This document shows positions 57,968-64,000 of a stretch of DNA of 64,000 bases, in pieces. Both the position numbers and the translations under genes were made by a program. Every line of letters begins with the position of its first letter. The first letter of the stretch is position 1. The DNA comes from Paraphysoderma sedebokerense (Eukaryota > Blastocladiomycota > Physodermatomycetes > Physodermatales > Physodermataceae). The notes below the pieces were generated by a model that was not told the origin of the DNA, did no database searches, and saw nothing but the letters and a program-made list of their open reading frames with translations. The stretch is from positions 1 to 64,000 of the forward strand of contig JAHLJZ010000063.1 in assembly GCA_025602915.1 (NCBI GenBank), read 5' to 3'.

Positions 57968-58611
57968 AGCTGAGATGCAGGAACCATTAAATATTAATTC
58001 TAGTCTTGAGGCCTATAAATCTATTTATATCGGAGAATTTGAAGAAATATATAAAACTTTTTATTTGTAAATATATTCATCGTGCCTTTAATCTTGATTC
58101 TTGTGCATTTATCCTTTCAGAATTTGCGTTCCAATTGTCAAGTTATGATTCTTCTGCACCACAAACATTGAATATCTCCTCCATTCAAACAAAAATTTTA
58201 TATTCAGAATACTTATAAAAAATAAGAAGCTTTCACTCTGAGGATTACTGGAACAAAAAAAGTATTATTCACTGATGCAACTGAGACGAAATGATTTGGT
58301 CGGCACCGTCACATTATCACAAAATTAGCAAAAATTATCCATTACAAACATCGTAGTATTCAATATATAATTTATGGCCGATAAATGTGGTTTCTAAAGA
58401 ATGCAAACCTTATCATATATTTTGGACAGTTGACACGTACTTTTTATGCGTCAGCAACAAGTTTAGTCCTTAATGCCACCTCAGTAATATGACAGACCAC
58501 AAACTATTTAAAGTGATTTTGTTCTTTTATTACTTTAGCAATACGAAAGTACGAGCTATATTTCTAAGGCAAACTTTTGCAGTCGCATCTGGAGCAACCA
58601 TAAAGATTAAC
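57968..58611. other. intergenic, AT-rich
   Basis: About 640 bp between two plus-strand genes. An in-frame ATG at 58489 extends the next gene upstream, but the added residues (FKVILFFYYFSNTKV) look like read-through of AT-rich leader. Nothing else recognised. Confidence 0.45.
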
Positions 58612-60031
58612 ATGACCGCAGACAATGAAGCCAGCCCCGGTCCCAAGGCGGAAGATTTGTGTGAAAAAAGTAATGATGTTGCCGAAATTTCACCAGCTCT
58701 GACAGCAGACGTACGTGAAACATTGATAATTTAAAATCTTCCGCTCTATTTCCGTCCGATATTAAGTAAATTCATAGGAAAACAACAATCCTGCAGAATT
58801 GAATATCACAAATATCTGGTCCGAAAATTCTCTCCTTCTAATCACCGGTACGATTTTTATCACATGTCCTCACGATTGCATTCCAATGAGTAAATTTAAG
58901 CCGCTCCTCTATTTATCGGCCATTAGGTTCTTTGTCAATGCTGCTAGGTGTCAGTTATAATTCATGTGCTTATTGTCGAGGCAGCATATGTAATTTATTG
59001 TTGGCGGCCGAAGTGATGAGCTTCTTCGGTGCCGGAGCCTTAGCTGCGCTCATGCGACGTAAGTTCCTTATCAAGAGACCACTATTCATATTAATATGGC
59101 CGCGTTTTATGCCTAACTAACCTTACCTCACGGTTGCAACTCATTGGAATATTTTCAGGCAATATTGCGAAATCTGGACAAATTCAACTTTCCATTAAGC
59201 TTATTATTGGCTCTATGTGGGCATTTACATGCTTCTTCCAGATTTTGACCGGTGGAACGCAAACTGGTTATTGCATCTTCAATTCAATAGGTGTCCTGAG
59301 AACAACAATCGGATGGATTAACGCTGTTCTGTGGTGGAAGTCATTAATGATTTATTTTAATCATTCAAACCAAGTTTTAAAATCAGCCCTCGACAGTTCC
59401 GGTGAAACTTCCATCAATGTAGCGGATTGTGCAAGAGAGGATGGAAAAATATTCCTATTTGTAGTGCCAAGTATTCGTGTTTGGGCGGGCGATTTACAAA
59501 ACCGAATGCGTATTTTCCAAGGTAAAAGAATCACCATTATATTGATAATATTAAGAATCCTGCCTGATATATCATTCATGCAGCCGGAGCTTCCTTTGTG
59601 CTTTCCATTGTTTGGGCTATTGATATTTATTGGAATCGATTATCGATTTATACGGAAATTGTGCATATTTTCTCCATTCTGGCGGCTACTTACCATCTGA
59701 TCGATTCACTAGGTTAGTTATTCCTATTAAGACAGATCATATGACTACATATTCAGATGTTTGTTCTTCATTTTTGGTAGTTCATCCTCGGTTTAAACCG
59801 AAGAAAAGAGGTATCGCCAAACGAATCGTAGACCTCGTAATTGGAATTCTTTGGCTCCCAAGTATTATAGTTGCATTCAACACATCTTCTCCCATACGAG
59901 TTCCAGCGAGTATTGTCGGCCTTGCAATCGCATTAACATGGTGGTTGTCCCCACTTTGGGCAGTCAAAAGTGCTTTGCCATGGTGTGAACTAGAATGGTT
60001 GTGGATGGATGAGAAGGATATGGAAGATTAG
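58612..60031 (+). CDS. unrecognised multi-pass membrane protein
   Basis: Exons 58612-58710, 58778-58847, 58927-59058, 59159-59521, 59584-59712 and 59781-60031 join to 348 codons with matching phases. About eight hydrophobic segments: LLLITGSLSMLLGV, ICNLLLAAEVMSFFGAGALAAL, LSIKLIIGSMWAFTCFFQIL, LRTTIGWINAVLWWKSLM, ASFVLSIVWAIDIYW, IVHIFSILAATYHLI, LVIGILWLPSIIVAF and ASIVGLAIALTWWLSPLW. The start at 58612 (MTADNEASPGPKAED) gives a soluble N-terminus; an upstream ATG at 58489 is possible. The layout of two four-helix halves is reminiscent of MARVEL-type proteins, but I cannot assign it. It ends in an acidic tail (WMDEKDMED). It converges on the RING gene. Confidence 0.65.
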
Positions 60032-60454
60032 AAGGATAATATTATATTATTCTCCATTTTCAAATGATTTGCCGAGTCCGTTACGACAGAAATTTTCAGC
60101 TTTGAGAAGAAATTATAACAGTTTTGCGATTTCCGTCTGATCTTGAGTACTTTTAAATAAAGTGAAGTTTATTAGCCTCATGATTAGTTCATAATGATAT
60201 GGCGAATGTTGTGCAGGTTTACTGCTTCTATTGTTCTAATAATCTTAAGTGTAGGGTCACACGTCGACCTTATCGTCTCAAGGGAACCTCATAAATTGCT
60301 GCGATAGTCAAACTTGAGTAGTTGACCCGCCAAGAGCGAGGATAATCAAATTTTAGAATTCCTTAGCGTATGCATTGTTCCGCGAGACAGTGGTTATGAT
60401 TTTCTACGAGCGCCAATTGCCACTTTATTTCAGTCATTGCAAACACCGCCAAAC
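60032..60454. other. intergenic between convergent genes
   Basis: 423 bp; nothing recognised. Confidence 0.5.
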
Positions 60455-62425
60455 TCAAGCCCAATAAACTCTTCTCCAACCCACACTTGGTCTCCTGCAA
60501 ACAGGACAATACGGATTTCTCAATTCACCGTGACACTCCCAGCAAACTACCAAATGACCGCACCCATCAAAAATGACATCTCTTTTACGAGTTCTGCAAA
60601 TCACGCATTCCGTGGATTCTTTATTGGATTCTTCGTTTTGACGTTTCCGTTTATCGAGCAGTCGCGAGGTGACTAGTTTTGTGGACGTGAATGTTGGAGA
60701 GTTCAGAAATTTTTGGAGGGAAGATGGAGAACTAATGCATTCGCTGGGAAGTGGAGAGAATGAAAGGGTAGAAAGGTGAGATTGATAAATCGAGTGGAGG
60801 GATCGAGTCAAGGTTCTATTGGTGAAGAGAGTAGTCGGTAAATCCGGGTGATGACTGAAGAGGTCTTCATAAAGATCTTGCAGCTCGCCAGAGTGGGAGG
60901 ACGACGACGAGGATGAAGAGGAAAGGGCAAAATCATTGTCGGAATCATCTTCCTGTTCGTATTTGAGGTCAGATTCAGAATCCGAAACATCCGATGTAGT
61001 GTCGATTTCGAAGTCGCCCAAGTCCGGATGATCGTAATCTACAAAAGTTTCGTCGTACGTGTTGTCTGACTCTACAGGTTTCGACCTCCAGAATCTCCTC
61101 AAACCTGTTGACCTCTCTTGATAGCTACTGCCACCACGGCTACTACGTCTACTTATGACATCCTCGTCTCCATCAGAGTTATCCTCATCTGATTGCAGCG
61201 TATCTTCTAGAAATGAATCATAAATTACATCGTGATCCAACGAGTCCCATATCTTCTTGCCCTTCGGCACCGGTGCCTGAACGGGTTGTAGAGGACCGCT
61301 TGAAGTCGTTTGACCTACGTTCATCCCCGTGGCAGCATTGCCGCCAGCGACGACTCCCCCATTTTCGTTCGCTTCCCCGGTTTGACCATTCATCACAGCT
61401 GTGAATACTAAATAAATACTCAAGACCACCAAAAAGACTTGATGTTGATTCCAAATAAAGCAATAATCTTCAGCAACACCATTCCCCCAATTCCAACTGA
61501 CTAATTTCTCGTTTCCGATTATGTGCGCTACTCTGGTTCCGTTTGCACGATCCGACGAGGCGGCAATATCCTTGTTGATCTCGCTTACCACTATATCGGG
61601 TAATCCTAAAGCACACTCAACGATAGTGTTGCCCAGCATAATCAAATCCAAAGCGTAGGGCACTACAAGCACCACCGCTGGGATGGGACTCCAGAAACTA
61701 GAACTACCAAACCATCTAAATTTTATACTCAATTGCTGTATTATATTTGAGATAATCCTGATTAACCGTGTAAATATTAAAAAGTTAATGGTACCGCGAT
61801 AAACTATTTGTAATGACGTTAACACCTTGATAAATGAAATTAAAATAATGAATTTGTCATGGTAGACTTCTCGAAGCATCACGGTCCATAGAGTCTGGTA
61901 AGTTGGCGCAATGGAGGCGTGGAGGAGGATAGGCGACGACGGTGTCAAATACTTTAGAATTGAGTCGAAAAGAATGATGTACGGGTAATGAGAATAGAGG
62001 GTAGTATAGGTATGAGTTGTGATGGTTTGTTTTGAAATAGACTCGTTCTCCATCGCGGAGGTAGAATTCGAGGACGAACTCAGAACGAAGGCTGAAGTCA
62101 AGGGTAGTATCGACTTGATAGTTGCACCGTCAAAGTAAAGTGCTTTGACGAGATGGAATGTGACATCGAAGATGATGGTTAACTGAAGCGGCAGATTTCT
62201 ATACTGTATCCAGGACTGCCGTCTGGAGAGAATCCATCTGCATACTACCGAGAATGCGAAAAGGGTGATGAATTGACGATGAGGAGAGTCGAACGGGTTT
62301 GGGAGGAGTTCTAAACCGGCGATGAATGACTTTTTAAAATATCGATATGTGAGATACAGCAGAGGGAGAAAGAGAGATACTCGTTTGATATTCGGATGGA
62401 GGTTGGAGAGCATTGTGGTGGACAT
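60455..62425 (-). CDS. transmembrane RING-type E3 ubiquitin ligase, Asi1/Asi3-like
   Basis: A single exon of 656 codons, unusual in this intron-rich window. The N-terminal 350 aa hold about five to seven membrane helices (VSLFLPLLYLTYRYF, FITLFAFSVVCRWIL, FIILISFIKVLTSLQIVY, PAVVLVVPYALDLIML, VFLVVLSIYLVFTAV). A long acidic and Ser-rich linker follows. The C-terminal 55 aa are a C3HC4 RING (CVIC...CGHLVVCWEC...CPVC) that ends right after RVYWA, typical of yeast Asi1/Asi3 and related fungal ligases, which place the RING at the very C-terminus. In yeast these act at the inner nuclear membrane in protein quality control. By analogy this may target misfolded or mislocalised membrane proteins at the ER or nuclear envelope. 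Zinc ligands all appear present. Confidence 0.75.
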   Translation of the reverse strand: MSTTMLSNLHPNIKRVSLFLPLLYLTYRYFKKSFIAGLELLPNPFDSPHRQFITLFAFSVVCRWILSRRQSWIQYRNLPLQLTIIFDVTFHLVKALYFDGATIKSILPLTSAFVLSSSSNSTSAMENESISKQTITTHTYTTLYSHYPYIILFDSILKYLTPSSPILLHASIAPTYQTLWTVMLREVYHDKFIILISFIKVLTSLQIVYRGTINFLIFTRLIRIISNIIQQLSIKFRWFGSSSFWSPIPAVVLVVPYALDLIMLGNTIVECALGLPDIVVSEINKDIAASSDRANGTRVAHIIGNEKLVSWNWGNGVAEDYCFIWNQHQVFLVVLSIYLVFTAVMNGQTGEANENGGVVAGGNAATGMNVGQTTSSGPLQPVQAPVPKGKKIWDSLDHDVIYDSFLEDTLQSDEDNSDGDEDVISRRSSRGGSSYQERSTGLRRFWRSKPVESDNTYDETFVDYDHPDLGDFEIDTTSDVSDSESDLKYEQEDDSDNDFALSSSSSSSSSHSGELQDLYEDLFSHHPDLPTTLFTNRTLTRSLHSIYQSHLSTLSFSPLPSECISSPSSLQKFLNSPTFTSTKLVTSRLLDKRKRQNEESNKESTECVICRTRKRDVIFDGCGHLVVCWECHGELRNPYCPVCRRPSVGWRRVYWA

Positions 62426-62517
62426 TGCCTCGCCAACGATAACGAAGACCGACGCAGAATAACACTACGATATGTGCTCAGAGACAATGTTGTCTGATGC
62501 CACTACGATGATGCAGT

Positions 62518-62811
62518 TTACAACGGCTCTTCACTGTTATCTTTTTGTATTTCTCTTCGCCGAGTTCCCCAGATAACTACCAGCAATGATGTCATGGAAC
62601 CGCCAGCTCCATCAGCCAGGACAATACACGTGACTTTCATTCGGTGAGACATAAAATGAATAAAATCATTCCAAATTGATAAACAAGACACTCGTACAAG
62701 TGCATTATCCTCCAATTCCAGTGCAAAAAATTCACAGTAATCTTCATGAATTTCACGCGACACCGTCACACTCGTATTAGCAAAATGATTATAAAATTGC
62801 CAAAAAAACAA
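62518..62811 (-). CDS. short open frame of unknown status
   Basis: A 97-codon frame between CDT1 and the RING gene. The residues look protein-like (VTVSREIHEDYCEFFALELE, SIWNDFIHFMSHRMKV), and the frame starts directly after an intron-acceptor-like ATTATAG at 62812-62818. It may be the last exon of a small gene whose first exon lies in the 120 bp up to the CDT1 stop, but I found no clear start. No family recognised. Confidence 0.25.
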   Translation of the reverse strand: MFFWQFYNHFANTSVTVSREIHEDYCEFFALELEDNALVRVSCLSIWNDFIHFMSHRMKVTCIVLADGAGGSMTSLLVVIWGTRRREIQKDNSEEPL

Positions 62812-62940
62812 ACCATCTATAATATATGTACACTTCAGTTATAAGTTTAAGAAATTGTAAATACCCCAGCGCTATGCCAAAATGCAAAATCTCAATAAAA
62901 TTATCTCAAAATAATTGTCTAAAATGGCCTTGCCTCTTCA

Positions 62941-64000
62941 TTATACACAAGGCTCCTCAGATTTTGGTTTAATCTTCTCCATTTCAGCTGTCACGATGTC
63001 CTTCACCATACTAACCAGCATATTCTTTTGAATTCGAACCATCCTAGTTTGACCCACTTTGGTAATTGCACAAAATTGTGGGGCTATATTCGATAAAAGT
63101 TCAATTTCTAAGATGGCATCAGCTGCGAATGATAAACAACGCATAAAGTAAGTTTCAGCTCATGGGGTGAATATGAATCTGTGAAAATTGAAGGGACCAC
63201 TTTTAAACATTACCTTGAGACAATGGAGTCCTATAAGATGTGACTACTTTCTTGGAAATATCATTCATCGACATGACATTCTTATTCAACGAGTTGTATG
63301 CGCTTTTCGAACAAAGATTAAACCATGTAAGATAAGAGTAAAGGGAGAGAAACAAGATTCGTGAAAAACGTACAAGCTCATCGTGTCAATGATAAACGGT
63401 AGTCGACTCAACATAAGACGACGATTGAATTGCTCAGACGAAAGTCCATTATTAAGTTCTAATGTTCTCTTTTGTTCTTTCGCTTTGATCTGTTATGTGC
63501 AATCGACACGCCAAAGGTTAGAAGCTTTAATTAGCAAGTCGACCCTTCGCACAAGACCCGGAAAACAAGACATTACTCTTTCCAGTAAATCAGAAAACTT
63601 TGATGGTTTTTTATATCCCGCTTCTTTCGATGAAACTGTGTGAGACTGTTGTTTGGTGTCATCAGACTTTTGTTTCACATTGTTCTCTTCCTTTTGAGCG
63701 GAATCTGAAACTGATGTAGTCGTAATTAATTTTGCTTTAACTGATTCTGGGATATGGCTACTCTGTAGATTCAGAATCTTTTTAACATCAACAACTGGTT
63801 TAATAATCTTCGGCAACGGTGATTTGGGAATATCGGGAACAGAGTTTAAATCAAAATCAGGATGCCAAAGATTTGTTGAGGCAGCCGACTTCAACTCGAG
63901 GGAATTTTGTTGGAGGAATATCTGAAAAAAAAGGGAACCTGTCAGAGTGTGTAATACAAACAAAGTGAAAACAGGTATGAAGTATATTAGCCTTACTTCA
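62941..64000 (-). CDS. CDT1: DNA replication licensing factor CDT1, C-terminal half (runs off right edge)
   Basis: CDT1 loads the MCM2-7 helicase at origins together with ORC and CDC6. The visible exons run from the acceptor near 63921 to the stop at 62941. They encode LWHPDFDLNSVPDIPKSPLP, which aligns with the RWHPxFxxxxVPDI motif after the central winged helix of animal CDT1. A linker follows, then KFSDLLER joined to IKAKEQKRTLELNN (family LLERIRAKEA), which opens the C-terminal winged helix that contacts MCM. The last two exons hold RRLMLSRLPFIIDTMS, VMSMNDISKKVVTSYRTPLS and the final helix-strand (ILEIELLSNIAPQFCAI). The N-terminal regulatory part and geminin-binding region, if any, lie right of the window. 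Exon joins near 63,530/63,500 and 63,370/63,302 were judged by eye. Confidence 0.85.

Overview
The window looks like nuclear DNA of a zoosporic (chytrid-like) fungus. It is AT-rich and gene-dense, and nearly every gene is split by short introns of about 50-110 nt with GTATGT/GTAAGT-type donors and CTAAC/TTAAC-like branch sites. The pyrimidine gene has the fungal URA2 layout, with a dihydroorotase-like domain that has lost its metal ligands. An axonemal dynein intermediate chain (DNAI2) points to a flagellated stage, and an Arp2/3 subunit (ARPC2) to branched actin. Exons were joined by hand from splice signals, reading frame and remembered family sequences; no database was searched.

Layout. 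Positions 1-2314 (minus) hold the 5' part of a KDZ-type DNA transposase gene that runs off the left edge. 2967-10422 (plus) is URA2/CAD, nine exons and 2,255 aa. 11042-13751 (plus) is DNAI2, ten exons and 570 aa. 14.9-16.1 kb holds an unrecognised membrane protein gene. 16.7-31.3 kb is a run of minus-strand genes: a DH-PH protein with a degenerate RhoGAP-like domain, an attractin-like CUB/EGF/kelch/PSI membrane protein, the SNARE SEC20 and a basic coiled-coil protein. Two tiny membrane-protein genes follow.

The most unusual part is 33.8-50.4 kb: three head-to-tail paralogues of a large, intron-rich surface protein. Each has a signal peptide, a heavily glycosylated ectodomain with an IPT/TIG-like segment, a cysteine-rich module and about 9-10 membrane segments. 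The middle copy resolves exactly into 16 exons and 1,323 codons. All three share an exact TTGACGTGTC element 228-292 bp before the start codon, so they may be co-regulated. I know of no described function for this architecture.

The right part holds ARPC2, two genes I do not recognise, a protein phosphatase 1 inhibitor-2/GLC8 gene with all five exons in frame, a LEA-2-like membrane protein, a multi-pass membrane protein, an Asi1/Asi3-like transmembrane RING protein, and the 3' half of the replication licensing factor CDT1, which leaves the window at the right edge.

Intergenic gaps are mostly 300-1,000 bp and show no tRNA, rRNA or CRISPR that I could recognise.
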